From contig JOHN01000010.1 of NCBI GenBank assembly GCA_000719695.1, positions 93,603 to 157,602 on the forward strand: a stretch of 64,000 bases of DNA, read 5' to 3'. Source of the DNA: Streptomyces sp. NRRL F-6131. GTDB taxonomy: Bacteria > Actinomycetota > Actinomycetes > Streptomycetales > Streptomycetaceae. The position numbers and the translations under genes were made by a program. Under the pieces are notes generated by a model. That model searched no databases and had not been told where the DNA came from. It was given only the letters and a program-made list of their open reading frames with translations. Positions 1-10,175 of this stretch are shown piece by piece; the first letter of the stretch is position 1; every line of letters begins with the position of its first letter.

Positions 1-1904
<1,904 letters not shown>

Positions 1905-2125
1905 GGCGGTGCCCTCCCTGACGGGGTGTCCCGAACCCCGTGCGGTGTCTCATTCCCTGATCGCGCCGGACGGAAGCGGCTGAACACCGTCTTACCGGCA
2001 GATGGCGCCCGGGCGAGGCAGTGGCGCTGGGCCGTGGGGGTGGGGGTTTTCGGCGTGTCGGCGTGTCCTGCCGGGATTGCCCTCGTTGTGCGGGGTATCG
2101 GACGGATACGGCGGGAGGCCCCGGA

Positions 2126-3544
2126 ATGCGGCCCCGAGGACGGATGTGGGCGCGGCGGCTGGCGGCGGCGGGCTGCTGCCTGGCGGTGCTGACCGGGTGC
2201 TCCGGCGGTGGCGGGGCCCCGAGGCCCCCGAGCGGGGACGCCGTCCCGGCGGGGCCGGCCGGTCCGCCGCCGGTCTCCCGGGCGTCGATCACCGCGCTGC
2301 CCGCCGACGACACCCAGAACCTGCCGCCCGACGGCCCGGTCCGGGTGACGGTGGCCCAGGGCCGGCTGGTCTCCGTGCGGCTGGCCGACACCCGGGGCGC
2401 CGAGGTGCCGGGGTCGATCTCCGCGGACGGCACCGGCTGGGCGCCGGACGGTCCGCTGCCGCTGGGCACCAGGTTCACCCTGGACGCGGTGGCCGAGGAC
2501 GACCGGGGCCAGCGGGCCGCCCAGCACGCCGACTTCTCGACGGTGGCCCGGGCGCACACCTTCGTCGCCTTCTTCACCCCGGAGGACGGCTCCACGGTGG
2601 GCGTCGGCATGCCGGTCTCGCTGCGGTTCAGCCGCCCCGTCACCGACCGGGCGGCGGTGGAGCGCGCGATCGCGGTGACCGCCGACCCGCCGGTGGAGGT
2701 GGCCGCGCACTGGTTCGGCGGCCAGCGGCTGGACTTCCGCCCCGAGAAGTACTGGGCACCGGGCACCCGGGTGACGGTCGCGCTGCGGCTCAAGGACGTG
2801 CAGGGCGCGCCGGGCGAGTTCGGCACCCAGACCAAGGACGTCCGCTTCACCGTCGGCCGGGCCCAGGTGTCCACCGTCGACCTGGACGCCCACACCCTCA
2901 CCGTCCGGGCCGGCCAGGGCGGCCGGGTGGTGCGCACCCTCAAGGTCTCCGGCGGGGACGCCAAGCACACGACGTACCGGGGCGTGCTGGTGGTGTCCGA
3001 GAAGTACCGGGTCACCCGGATGAACTCGCAGACCGTCGGGATGGGCGACGAGTACGACATCAAGGACGTGCCGCACGCGATGCGGCTGACCAGCTCGGGC
3101 ACCTTCGTGCACGGGAACTACTGGGCCGACCCTTCGGTGTTCGGCACCGCCAACACCAGTCACGGCTGCATCGGCCTGGCCGACGTCAAGGGCGGGACGA
3201 GCGGGGAGAGCCCGGCGGGCTGGCTGTTCGAGCACACGATCCCGGGGGACGTGCTGGAGGTGCGGGCCTCGACGGGGGACGTGGTGCCGCCGAACAACGG
3301 TCTGAACGGCTGGAACCTGCCCTGGGCGCAGTGGGTGGCCGGGAGCGCCCTGCGGTCCGGCGCGAGCCCGTCCGGTGCTCCGGCCGCCGGAGCGCCCCCG
3401 GGCGCCGTCCCGACGGCCTCGCCGGGCGCCCCGACGGCCTCGCCCAGCGCCTCCCCGACCGCCTCCCGGGGCCCCGCTCCGACCGCCCCGCCGCCCGCCC
3501 CGCCGAGCGCCGCCGCGGGCCCGTCACCGGTGGTCAGGCCCTGA
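2126..3544 (+). CDS. L,D-transpeptidase lipoprotein with Ig-like domains (paralogue 1)
   Basis: Cell-wall enzyme of the YkuD/Ldt family, predicted to make 3-3 peptidoglycan cross-links outside the membrane. The ATG at 2126 follows GGGAGG; the frame is open further upstream but lacks a ribosome site. A signal peptide ends in the lipobox LTGC (Cys25). Two beta-rich Ig-like domains follow (about 50-240). The catalytic domain ends in HGNYW...SHGCIGL, with nucleophile Cys348 preceded by Ser-His-Gly. The last ~60 residues are a Pro/Ala/Ser-rich tail absent from the two following paralogues. It is the first of three tandem homologues (next at 3721 and 5188). The actinobacterial Ldt assignment is firm; the exact cross-link or anchoring role is inferred. 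Confidence 0.92.
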   Translation: MRPRGRMWARRLAAAGCCLAVLTGCSGGGGAPRPPSGDAVPAGPAGPPPVSRASITALPADDTQNLPPDGPVRVTVAQGRLVSVRLADTRGAEVPGSISADGTGWAPDGPLPLGTRFTLDAVAEDDRGQRAAQHADFSTVARAHTFVAFFTPEDGSTVGVGMPVSLRFSRPVTDRAAVERAIAVTADPPVEVAAHWFGGQRLDFRPEKYWAPGTRVTVALRLKDVQGAPGEFGTQTKDVRFTVGRAQVSTVDLDAHTLTVRAGQGGRVVRTLKVSGGDAKHTTYRGVLVVSEKYRVTRMNSQTVGMGDEYDIKDVPHAMRLTSSGTFVHGNYWADPSVFGTANTSHGCIGLADVKGGTSGESPAGWLFEHTIPGDVLEVRASTGDVVPPNNGLNGWNLPWAQWVAGSALRSGASPSGAPAAGAPPGAVPTASPGAPTASPSASPTASRGPAPTAPPPAPPSAAAGPSPVVRP

Positions 3545-3720
3545 GCACCGTGTGCGGATGATCTTCACTCCCGTTCACCGGTAACCCTCCCGGGATTCAC
3601 CCGATCGGCCCAGTTATCCTGCTTGCCGCGCCGAAGCCCGGCGCGGAAGATCACCGGTCCGGTGCAACCCGTCCGGGCGAACGCGCGTCCACACAGGTGG
3701 ACACCGGGAGGGGAGAGACC

Positions 3721-5010
3721 GTGAAGCCGGTTAGGGCGGCCGACGCCGCGATACGCACCACCGTCACCAGCCGCCGTCTGCGTCAGAGCGCGGTGGCGTT
3801 GGCGATGGGCGGGGTGCTGCTGCTCACCGCGGCCTGCGGGGGCGGCGACGACGACAAGAAGGCCTCGGGCGGTGACGCGGCCGCCACGGCGGGCGCCAAC
3901 GGCGCGGGCGACGCCGGTAACGGCGGCACGCCGACGCCCGGCCAGACCTCCGCCACGCCGAAGACCTCGGCCGCCGTGGTCAGCGTCGAGCCCAAGGACG
4001 GTGCCCAGGACGTCGCCCCGGACGGCGCGCTCAAGGTCGGGGTGACCGGCGGCAAGCTCACCACGGTCGAGGTGACCGACAAGGAGGGCAAGCCGGTCGC
4101 GGGCGCCATCAGCGCGGACGGCAGCGGGTGGAAGCCCAGCGCCCCGCTGGCCGTGGGCATGGCGTACAAGGTGAACGCCCAGGCCGCCGACGCGGAGGGC
4201 CTGGTGGCCGCGTCGACCACCTCGTTCACCACGCTGACCCCGGCGAAGAAGGTCTCCACCAACGACAACATCGCCGACAACGCCACCTACGGCGTCGGCA
4301 TGATCGTGTCGGTGGTCTTCAACAAGGAGATCAAGAACAAGGACGCGGTCGTCCAGGGCATCACCTTCGAGACCAGCGACGGCACCACCGTGAAGGGTCA
4401 CTGGTTCGGCGCCAAGCGCCTGGACTTCCGCCCGGAGAAGTACTGGGCGCCGGGCACCAAGGTCGTCATCAAGTACCGGCTGAAGAACGTCGAGATCGCC
4501 CCGGGCGTCTACGGCGACATCGACAAGGACGAGCCGTTCACCATCGGCCGCTCCCAGGTCTCGGTGGCCGACTCGGCCACCCACCAGATGACGGTGACCA
4601 GGGGCAGCGAGAGCCACACCGTGCCGGTGACCCTGGGCGACGAGAAGAACCCCTCCTGGAACGGCACCATGGTGGTGATGTCCAAGGAGAAGGTCACCCG
4701 GATGAACTCGCAGACCGTCGGTCTCGGCGGCGAGTACGACATCCCGGACGTCCCGCACGCCATGCGGCTGACCAACTCGGGCACCTTCGTGCACGGCAAC
4801 TACTGGGCCAACCCGTTCGGCAAGACCAACGCCAGCCACGGCTGCATCTCGATGCAGGACGAGAAGGGCGGCAGCGACGCCTCGGTGGCGGGCAAGTTCT
4901 TCAACGACTCGATGATCGGTGACGTCATCACCATCAAGAACTCCAAGGAGAAGACCGTCGCCCCCGACAACGGCCTGAGCGGCTGGAACATCGGCTGGGC
5001 GAACTGGTAG
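3721..5010 (+). CDS. L,D-transpeptidase lipoprotein with Ig-like domains (paralogue 2)
   Basis: Second tandem Ldt. The GTG at 3721 is preceded by GGGAGGGGAGAGACC and is preferred to the in-frame GTG at 3697, which has no ribosome site. The N-terminus is twin-Arg poor but basic, with a hydrophobic stretch ending LLLTAAC (lipobox-like, Cys39), then a Gly/Asp/Ala-rich linker. Two Ig-like repeats precede the YkuD domain with RLDFRPEKYWAPGT, TRMNSQTVG, HGNYW and NASHGCISM (nucleophile Cys375). It shares long near-identical blocks with paralogue 1, indicating duplication. A hairpin at 5054-5089 separates it from the third copy, so the genes may be transcribed independently. Confidence 0.92.
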   Translation: MKPVRAADAAIRTTVTSRRLRQSAVALAMGGVLLLTAACGGGDDDKKASGGDAAATAGANGAGDAGNGGTPTPGQTSATPKTSAAVVSVEPKDGAQDVAPDGALKVGVTGGKLTTVEVTDKEGKPVAGAISADGSGWKPSAPLAVGMAYKVNAQAADAEGLVAASTTSFTTLTPAKKVSTNDNIADNATYGVGMIVSVVFNKEIKNKDAVVQGITFETSDGTTVKGHWFGAKRLDFRPEKYWAPGTKVVIKYRLKNVEIAPGVYGDIDKDEPFTIGRSQVSVADSATHQMTVTRGSESHTVPVTLGDEKNPSWNGTMVVMSKEKVTRMNSQTVGLGGEYDIPDVPHAMRLTNSGTFVHGNYWANPFGKTNASHGCISMQDEKGGSDASVAGKFFNDSMIGDVITIKNSKEKTVAPDNGLSGWNIGWANW

Positions 5011-5053
5011 GCCCTACCCCTCGGTAGCCTCCGCCAGTCGCGGAACGGCCACG

Positions 5054-5089
5054 GCCGGCCCGATCCTCACTCGTTGGGGTCGGGCCGGC
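5054..5089 (+). terminator. Intrinsic terminator-like hairpin after second Ldt
   Basis: GCCGGCCCGA at 5054-5063 pairs perfectly with TCGGGCCGGC at 5080-5089 across a 16-nt loop. It lies 44 bp after the stop of the second transpeptidase gene. There is no strict U-tract, as is common for actinobacterial terminators. Confidence 0.6.
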
Positions 5090-5187
5090 GGCGTTTCCGG
5101 GGCCGGACACCCCCTGAACGGCGCAACCTTTCGCGTGAGTGGAGCGTGTAAAGGTCGAACGGCTCGACACGAACGAGGGGGACGACC

Positions 5188-6480
5188 GTGAAGGCGATAC
5201 GCAGGGTGGTGGCCGTGGGGCTGGTCGGCGGTGCGCTGGTGCTGACCAGCGCCTGCGGCGGGGGCGGCGGCGGCGCCGGGGGCGGTACGGCCGCCAAGGC
5301 CGAACTGGGGGCCGGCGGGACCGCGGGGGTCCCGTCGTCCGCCGCTCCGGCCGACGGTGGGGCGACCGGTGCTCCGGCTCCCACGGGCGCCCCTGCCGGC
5401 GCCGCCACCACCGCCACGCCGAAGGTCTCGCAGGCCGTGGTGGACATCCAGCCGAAGAACGGTGCGGTGGACGTCGCCCCGAACGGCGCGGTCAAGGTCG
5501 CGGTGACGGGCGGGAAGCTCACCACGGTCAAGGTGAGCGACAAGACCGGCAAGGAGGTGGCCGGCACCCTCGCCGCCGACGGGTCGAGCTGGACCCCGTC
5601 CGGCCCGCTGGCGGTCGGCACCGCGTACCAGGTGAACGCGCTGGCGGCGGACGCCGGCGGCGTGGTCACCGAGGCGGCGAGCGGCTTCACCACCCTGGCG
5701 CCCGAGCGGGAGTCGAAGGTGAGCGACAACGTCCAGGACAACGCCACCTACGGCGTCGGCATGATCGTCTCGGTCGACTTCGACAAGGACGTGAAGAACA
5801 AGGAGGCGGTGGCCCGGGGCATCACCTTCGAGACCGACAACGGCACCGTGGTCAAGGGCCACTGGTTCGGCAACCGCCGGCTGGACTTCCGCCCCGAGAA
5901 GAACTGGACCCCCGGCACCAAGGTGACCGTCAAGTACCGGCTGAAGAGCGTGGAGATCGCGCCGGGCGTCTACGGGGGAGTGGACCGGGACGAGCCCTTC
6001 ACTATCGGGCGATCCCAGATTTCGACCGTTGACGCCAAGACGCACAAGATGACGGTGGTCCGGGACGGCCGGACCTCGGTCCTGGACATCACTTCCGGCT
6101 CGTCCGAGTTCCCGACCTGGAACGGCACCATGGTCGTGATGTCCAAGGAGGGCGTGGTGCGGATGCAGTCCAGCACCCTGCCCGGCATGACCGGCGACCC
6201 CTACGACAAGCAGGTTCCGCACTCGATGCGGCTGACCGACAGCGGCACCTACGTGCACGGCAACTGGTGGCGCCCCGCGTCGGTGTTCGGCACCCAGAAC
6301 ACCAGCCACGGCTGCGTGGCCCTCAAGGACGTCGAGGGCGGCGCACCGGGCACCGAGGCGGGCAAGTTCTACGACGGTTCGCTGATCGGGGACATCGTCA
6401 CGGTGGTGAACTCCACGCGTGGGCAGGTCAAGCCGGACAACGGCCTCAGCGGTTGGAACATGGACTGGAGCGCCTGGTAG
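5188..6480 (+). CDS. L,D-transpeptidase lipoprotein with Ig-like domains (paralogue 3)
   Basis: Third tandem Ldt, 430 residues, with a GTG start after GAGGGGGACGACC. The short signal peptide ends LVLTSAC (Cys23), followed by a Gly/Ala/Pro linker to about residue 75. Two Ig-like domains follow, then the YkuD domain with RLDFRPEKNWTPGT, HGNWW and NTSHGCVAL (nucleophile Cys376). It diverges from copies 1 and 2 near the substrate lid: a TRMNSQTVG-type segment is replaced by VRMQSSTLPGMTG. That hints at sub-functionalisation rather than simple redundancy. Export and lipid anchoring are inferred from the lipobox. Confidence 0.92.
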   Translation: MKAIRRVVAVGLVGGALVLTSACGGGGGGAGGGTAAKAELGAGGTAGVPSSAAPADGGATGAPAPTGAPAGAATTATPKVSQAVVDIQPKNGAVDVAPNGAVKVAVTGGKLTTVKVSDKTGKEVAGTLAADGSSWTPSGPLAVGTAYQVNALAADAGGVVTEAASGFTTLAPERESKVSDNVQDNATYGVGMIVSVDFDKDVKNKEAVARGITFETDNGTVVKGHWFGNRRLDFRPEKNWTPGTKVTVKYRLKSVEIAPGVYGGVDRDEPFTIGRSQISTVDAKTHKMTVVRDGRTSVLDITSGSSEFPTWNGTMVVMSKEGVVRMQSSTLPGMTGDPYDKQVPHSMRLTDSGTYVHGNWWRPASVFGTQNTSHGCVALKDVEGGAPGTEAGKFYDGSLIGDIVTVVNSTRGQVKPDNGLSGWNMDWSAW

Positions 6481-6610
6481 CACGGCGGTACGGGGGTGAC
6501 CCGGCCCGTACGAACGCGGGTTCGGGTTGCACCCGGCATATGCCGAAAGAGTAGTGATCGTTTGTTCATTGTCCGTACGCGGCCGCTTGCGTTCCGCAAT
6601 GATGGGTCGC

Positions 6611-7156
6611 ATGGCGGGTTGGGGCGAAACAGATCAGTCATCAGTTCCTGGTTCCAGCTTGGTCGCCGAGGCGTCGTGGGCCTCGTTCCAGGACGGCCTC
6701 GCGGCACTGGAACGACTCAGCTGCGACGAACTGGAGCGGCTCTACATCGGCCGGTTGTGCGACCGGACGACACCGGGCGAGGTGCGGCTCCCGTCCCGGC
6801 CGGAGACCGGACCGGTGGCGCGTCGGCTGGTGCTCGCGGTCCTGGAGACCTGGGAGCTGCACCAGCACCTGGAGGTGGGCGAGTTGCTCACCAGCGAGCT
6901 CGTGGCCAACGCGGTGCGACATGCCGCCGGGCGGACCGTCGGGCTCCACGTGACGCGCAAGCCGGGCTGGATCCGGGTGGAGGTGCGGGACTCCTCGCGG
7001 TCGCTGCCCTGCATGATCCTCGCGGAGCCGCTGCCGGTCACCGAGCGCGGGCGCGGCCTCCAGGTGGTCGACGACCTGGCGGACCGCTGGGGCGCCGACC
7101 TGCTGCCGCGGGGCAAGGGCGTCTGGTTCGAGCTGAAGGTGCGCGAGCGGGTCTGA
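6611..7156 (+). CDS. RsbW-type ATP-binding regulatory protein
   Basis: Small GHKL-fold ATPase of the anti-sigma/serine kinase-like type abundant in Streptomyces. About 181 residues if started at ATG 6611 (MAGWGETD); ATGs at 6599 and 6602 are alternatives and none has a good ribosome site. The N-terminal ~60 residues are unassigned. The core has N-box LLTSELVANAVRHA and G2-box ERGRGLQVVDDLADRWG, ending KGVWFELKV. The G1 region reads VRDSSRSLP rather than the usual DxGxG, so ATP binding may be weakened. The partner is not evident in the window. The gene stands alone and is followed by a strong hairpin. Confidence 0.75.
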   Translation: MAGWGETDQSSVPGSSLVAEASWASFQDGLAALERLSCDELERLYIGRLCDRTTPGEVRLPSRPETGPVARRLVLAVLETWELHQHLEVGELLTSELVANAVRHAAGRTVGLHVTRKPGWIRVEVRDSSRSLPCMILAEPLPVTERGRGLQVVDDLADRWGADLLPRGKGVWFELKVRERV

Positions 7157-7173
7157 GTCGGCCCGGGAAACAC

Positions 7174-7217
7174 GCAGGGCCCCCGGTTTCGCCGTGATCC
7201 GGCGGCTGGGGGCCCTT
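7174..7217 (+). terminator. Terminator hairpin after RsbW-type gene
   Basis: CAGGGCCCCC near 7175 pairs with GGGGGCCCTTG ending near 7217 across a ~22-nt loop, 18 bp after the stop codon at 7156. Its position fits transcription termination of the ATPase gene. Confidence 0.6.
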
Positions 7218-7454
7218 GCAGGTCATCGCGCGGCCAAGGGGGTGCGTGCCGTGCGATGGGTGTCGGCCGTGCCGGGTCGGGCGGGCCGAAGTCATCGTTG
7301 CCGGGGGTCCGTCAGTCGCTGACGTGCACCCTCGAACGCTTCGACTATCGCATGGATCTCAGCATGCGGGCAAACCGAGCGGCTTGGATTTCAAGGTTTG
7401 TAACTTAGTTCACCTTGGGAATTTGCATAGGTTCACGTCCGCGCCTGAGATTAT
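7218..7454. other. Gene-free convergent spacer with AT-rich patch
   Basis: No codon-biased frame is seen here. Bases 7385-7455 are unusually AT-rich for this genome, and the motif GTTCAC occurs twice (7408-7413 and 7431-7436). Both flanking genes point towards this spacer, so a promoter is not needed here. It could be an old junction of the accessory segment, but no att-like duplication was identified. Confidence 0.4.
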
Positions 7455-8363
7455 TCACGATCGACACGAATCGGGGTCGGCTCGGAGGGCTTCCCGGGCC
7501 CGCGCGGCGTGCTGGTGGACGGCGCTCGCGGGCAGGCGTGCGGGCGGCGGCGGGGCGATCGATCTGCCGCCCGCCCGGCAGGCCCGGCAGAGGCCGCCCA
7601 GGAGGGCCGGCGGGCGGGCCGGGACGCGACAGTCGGTGCACTCGGCGAGGCGGGTCCCGGGCGGGACGGCGGTGGGTCGTCCCGGACGGGCCGGGGGGAG
7701 CTTGTCGATCAGCCGACGGCGGGTGAACGCGGCCGGGCTGTGCACGTCCGGCGGGAGCCCGGCCGTCATCGCGGTCCGGAAGAGATCGGCCGCGGCGCCC
7801 CGGGCCAGCCACTCGGCGGCGAGCGGTTCGAGGGCGGCGCAGTCGGCGGCGGAGAGGGCGAGTCGACGGTCGACGCGGCCGAGGTCGGCGAGTGCGCGGT
7901 AGGCGGGGGTCTCTTCCGGGGGAGGGGGTTGGACGTCGGTTGACTCCTCCCGGGGGTGCGCGGCCTCGGGCAGTGCCTCGCCGGTGGCGATGAAGTGGTT
8001 CCACCAGCCGTCCCCGCGCGGCGTGCGGGAGAAGTACGTCCGGAACACCCACTGGGAGCGGTCGGCGCCGACGCGCTCGCGGACCCGGCGGAGGTGGCCG
8101 GCGGCGGAGAGGTTGTTGAGCGCGGTGCGGACGGCCTGCTGCCCGTAGAGCGGGTTGAAGGCGGCGAGGGACTTCACGTCCATCGCGGCGCCCTCGGGGA
8201 AGCGGTCGATCATGCTGGCGAGATACGCCTCGCGAACGGGCAGATGTGCGAAGTCGCTTGCCGCTCGGGGGTGTTGCTCAGGCGCGGAACGCTTTCCGTA
8301 GCCCGGGGAGGCGAGTTCCGGCCCGGGAGGGAGCGTGATGGCACTAAAGTCGTGGGTAGCCAC
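7455..8363 (-). CDS. Winged-helix/Zn-ribbon transcriptional regulator-like protein
   Basis: About 302 residues from GTG 8363 (VATHDFSAITLPPG); the frame is open further upstream, but that part runs through a terminator-like hairpin. Residues ~55-120 form a MarR/GntR-like winged helix (MDVKSLAAFNPLYGQQAVRT, then ALNNLSAAGHLRRVRE). The C-terminal part has a CxxC...CxxC pair (CTDC, CRAC) typical of a small Zn-ribbon, followed by a Pro/Ala-rich tail. Such proteins are common lineage-specific regulators in Streptomyces; the target is unknown. The DNA between 8353 and 8390 holds GATCGA...TCGATC, a possible self-operator or leader hairpin. Confidence 0.65.
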   Translation of the reverse strand: MATHDFSAITLPPGPELASPGYGKRSAPEQHPRAASDFAHLPVREAYLASMIDRFPEGAAMDVKSLAAFNPLYGQQAVRTALNNLSAAGHLRRVRERVGADRSQWVFRTYFSRTPRGDGWWNHFIATGEALPEAAHPREESTDVQPPPPEETPAYRALADLGRVDRRLALSAADCAALEPLAAEWLARGAAADLFRTAMTAGLPPDVHSPAAFTRRRLIDKLPPARPGRPTAVPPGTRLAECTDCRVPARPPALLGGLCRACRAGGRSIAPPPPARLPASAVHQHAARAREALRADPDSCRS

Positions 8364-8395
8364 AGGATCGAGTCTCTTTCGATCGTGAAGGTCAG

Positions 8396-8434
8396 ACCCC
8401 CGTTCGGTGTTCCAGCACCGGCGGGGGTTGTTTC
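8396..8434 (-). terminator. Hairpin upstream of the winged-helix gene
   Basis: ACCCCCGTTCGGTG pairs with CACCGGCGGGGGTT across TTCCAG, followed on the plus strand by GTTTCGT. It stands upstream of the GTG at 8363, where it would end readthrough from the XRE/DUF397 pair or act as a 5' leader structure. Confidence 0.5.
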
Positions 8435-8524
8435 GTCTGAGCCGCACGCTACATGGTCGTGATGCGCCGTGGCGAACAGTGACGATAAGTCATATGGGCT
8501 GGCCGGAAGGCCGGTTGGGGTGTG

Positions 8525-8549
8525 CGGGTGGGAGGTGGTTACCCACCCG
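8525..8549 (-). terminator. Terminator hairpin after DUF397 gene
   Basis: CGGGTGGG (8525-8532) and CCCACCCG (8542-8549) form a perfect 8-bp stem with a 9-nt loop, 12 bp beyond the stop codon of the minus-strand DUF397 gene. Confidence 0.55.
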
Positions 8550-8561
8550 TTCCCATGGAAG

Positions 8562-8750
8562 TCACTCGCCTTCCGGAGCCTGAGCTTCGGGGGCGAAGGC
8601 GACGAAGTCCGCCCAGGCGGAGGGGGAGAAGGAGAGTCGGGGCCCGGCCTTGTCCTTGGAGTCCCGCACGAGGACGGAGGAGGGCGAGGTGGCGATCTCG
8701 ATGCACTCCCCGCCCTCGAAGTCGCTGTAACTGGCCTTGTGCCACTTCAT
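8562..8750 (-). CDS. DUF397 domain protein
   Basis: 62 residues, essentially one DUF397 domain: WHKASYSDFEGGECIEIA, VLVRDSKD, LSFSPSAWADFV. Its ATG overlaps the stop of the upstream XRE gene by four bases (8747-8750), so the two are translationally coupled. In Streptomyces, DUF397 proteins usually accompany Scr1/BldB-type XRE regulators and often a nearby RsbW-like ATPase. They are thought to form partner or toxin-antitoxin-like pairs (family knowledge). That trio is present here, with the ATPase frame broken (9720-10108). Confidence 0.88.
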   Translation of the reverse strand: MKWHKASYSDFEGGECIEIATSPSSVLVRDSKDKAGPRLSFSPSAWADFVAFAPEAQAPEGE

Positions 8751-9559
8751 AGTTGCTCCGCGACCTTTCTGATCATCGTTGCAGAGCCCTCCGCACTCAA
8801 GGACTGTGCGCGGATCATCGCTTGTCGTCGACTGAGCTTTCCCACGAGTTCTGGGTCGGTGTGAAGTGCATTCGTCTCGTGTGTCTCAACGTACGCATAG
8901 TGCTCGTTGTTGATCGTTTCCAGGATCATGAGCGATCCGGAGAGCGCAGGGGGAATCGCGTTCGCGATCGGCAGGATCTGGATTTTCACGTTGCGCGACT
9001 GCCCTGCCTCCAGGAGGTGGTGCAGCTGCCGCTTCATCGTGCCCGGTCCGCCCATGCAGGTGTGAAGGGCGGCCTCGTAGAGGACGAAGCAGAAGAGAGT
9101 GGTGGGGCGGTTGGTGAGCTTGGTTTGTCTGGCGAGCCGGGAGCGGATACGGGCTTCGATGGTCTCCTGGTCGATCGGAGGAATGGTGAAGCCGACCGTT
9201 GCGCGCGCGTACTCCTCGGTCTGCAGAAGTCCGGGGATGTAGAGCGGCTGGTACGAGTAGATGGCGATGGCCTCCTCCTCAACCTCCAAGTAGGTATCGG
9301 ACTTGGCTGCCCTCTTCTCCCCGATCAGAAAGTCCTCAGCCCCCAGCAGCATCCCTCTCGCGTTGCAGAGTTCATCCGCCGTCTCCAGCAGCTTCCTGGA
9401 CGGCTTCCGCCGCCCCGCCTCCATCGACCGGACGCTCTCGATGTCGTAGTTGGCCGCGCGGCTCAACTCCTCCCTCGTCACTCCCGCTTGGGCGCGCCAC
9501 CGCTTGATCTGGTCTCCGCAGTACTTCCAAGCCATCGGCGGTTGCGCGGGCGCGCCCAT
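8747..9559 (-). CDS. XRE-family regulator with DUF5753 (Scr1-type)
   Basis: 270 residues from ATG 9559 (MGAPAQPP). The N-terminal HTH spans about residues 15-70: YCGDQIKRWRAQAGVTREEL, SVRSMEAGRRKPSRKLLE. The DUF5753 domain follows: YSYQPLYIPGLLQTEEYARA, IEARIRSRLARQ, SRNVKIQILP, SGSLMILE. The GGGGG upstream of 9559 is the likely ribosome site; M at 9538 is an alternative. It is coupled to the DUF397 gene downstream. Codons are noticeably less GC-rich than in flanking core genes, consistent with accessory status. It probably regulates itself or the adjacent ATPase. Confidence 0.9.
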   Translation of the reverse strand: MGAPAQPPMAWKYCGDQIKRWRAQAGVTREELSRAANYDIESVRSMEAGRRKPSRKLLETADELCNARGMLLGAEDFLIGEKRAAKSDTYLEVEEEAIAIYSYQPLYIPGLLQTEEYARATVGFTIPPIDQETIEARIRSRLARQTKLTNRPTTLFCFVLYEAALHTCMGGPGTMKRQLHHLLEAGQSRNVKIQILPIANAIPPALSGSLMILETINNEHYAYVETHETNALHTDPELVGKLSRRQAMIRAQSLSAEGSATMIRKVAEQL

Positions 9560-9719
9560 CCTCGGACCCCCATCGTGTGCGGTCGACCGGCGGGTCACCT
9601 CGCCGGTGTACCTCAGCTGCAACTCCCGAGGCTAGGCCCCCACCTCGTTACCTGGACGTGAAATGGCCGAACTCCGCTCCTGTGAGTGACGCCCGAGCCT
9701 CCCCACCCCAAGGAAACCC

Positions 9720-10108
9720 ATGGTCGAGTGGACGTTCCCCCGGCACCCCCGCAGCGTCGGCCGCGCCCGCGCCGTACTCCTCCGGCAGGCCTTCGAGTGG
9801 CGCGTCCCCGACGAGACCACCGAGGTGGCCCTGCTCCTCCTCAGCGAACTCGCCACCAACGCCTGCCGCCACGCCGCGGCCCCGCGTGACCGCCACATCC
9901 GCGTCACCTGCGCCGTCCTCGACGACTCGACCCTCCGCGTCGAGGTCTCCGACGCCGACCCCCACCTCCCCACCCCGCGCCGGGCCGCCCGGAGGACGAG
10001 TCCGGCCGCGGCCTCGAACTCGTCGCCGCCCTCGCCACCACCTGGGGCGCCCACCGCCGGGGGCCGGGCTTCATCGGCAAGACGGTCTGGTTCGAACTGA
10101 AGGCCTGA
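9720..10108 (+). pseudogene. RsbW-type ATPase gene with a one-base frameshift
   Basis: From ATG 9720 the frame encodes a GHKL ATPase N-box (ALLLLSELATNACRHA) and LRVEVSDADPHLP. It then loses homology after PTPRRAARRT and runs to a stop at 10100. The expected C-terminus (SGRGLELVAALATTWG, GKTVWFELKA, stop at 10106-10108) lies in the frame one base back, starting about 9995. One missing base near 9975-9990, in a C/G-rich run, explains this. The gene is divergent from the XRE-DUF397 pair. Either a genuine loss of function or a sequencing deletion in a GC run; the sequence alone cannot separate them. Confidence 0.8.
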
Positions 10109-10112
10109 ACGC

Positions 10113-10160
10113 GCCCGGGCCGTCCGGTCGTCGCCTGCACGACGACCGGACGGCCCGGGC
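10113..10160. terminator. Perfect 21-bp bidirectional terminator
   Basis: Arms 10113-10133 and 10140-10160 are perfect inverse complements (each begins or ends GCCCGGGCCGTCCGG) around the loop CCTGCA. It sits between the convergent ATPase remnant and the profilin gene and can serve both. Confidence 0.85.
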
Positions 10161-10175
10161 GACTTCCCCCTCGGC

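Noticed and set aside
3697..3720. GTG 3697 as start of the second Ldt
   Set aside because: No ribosome site; GTG 3721 has a near-perfect one.
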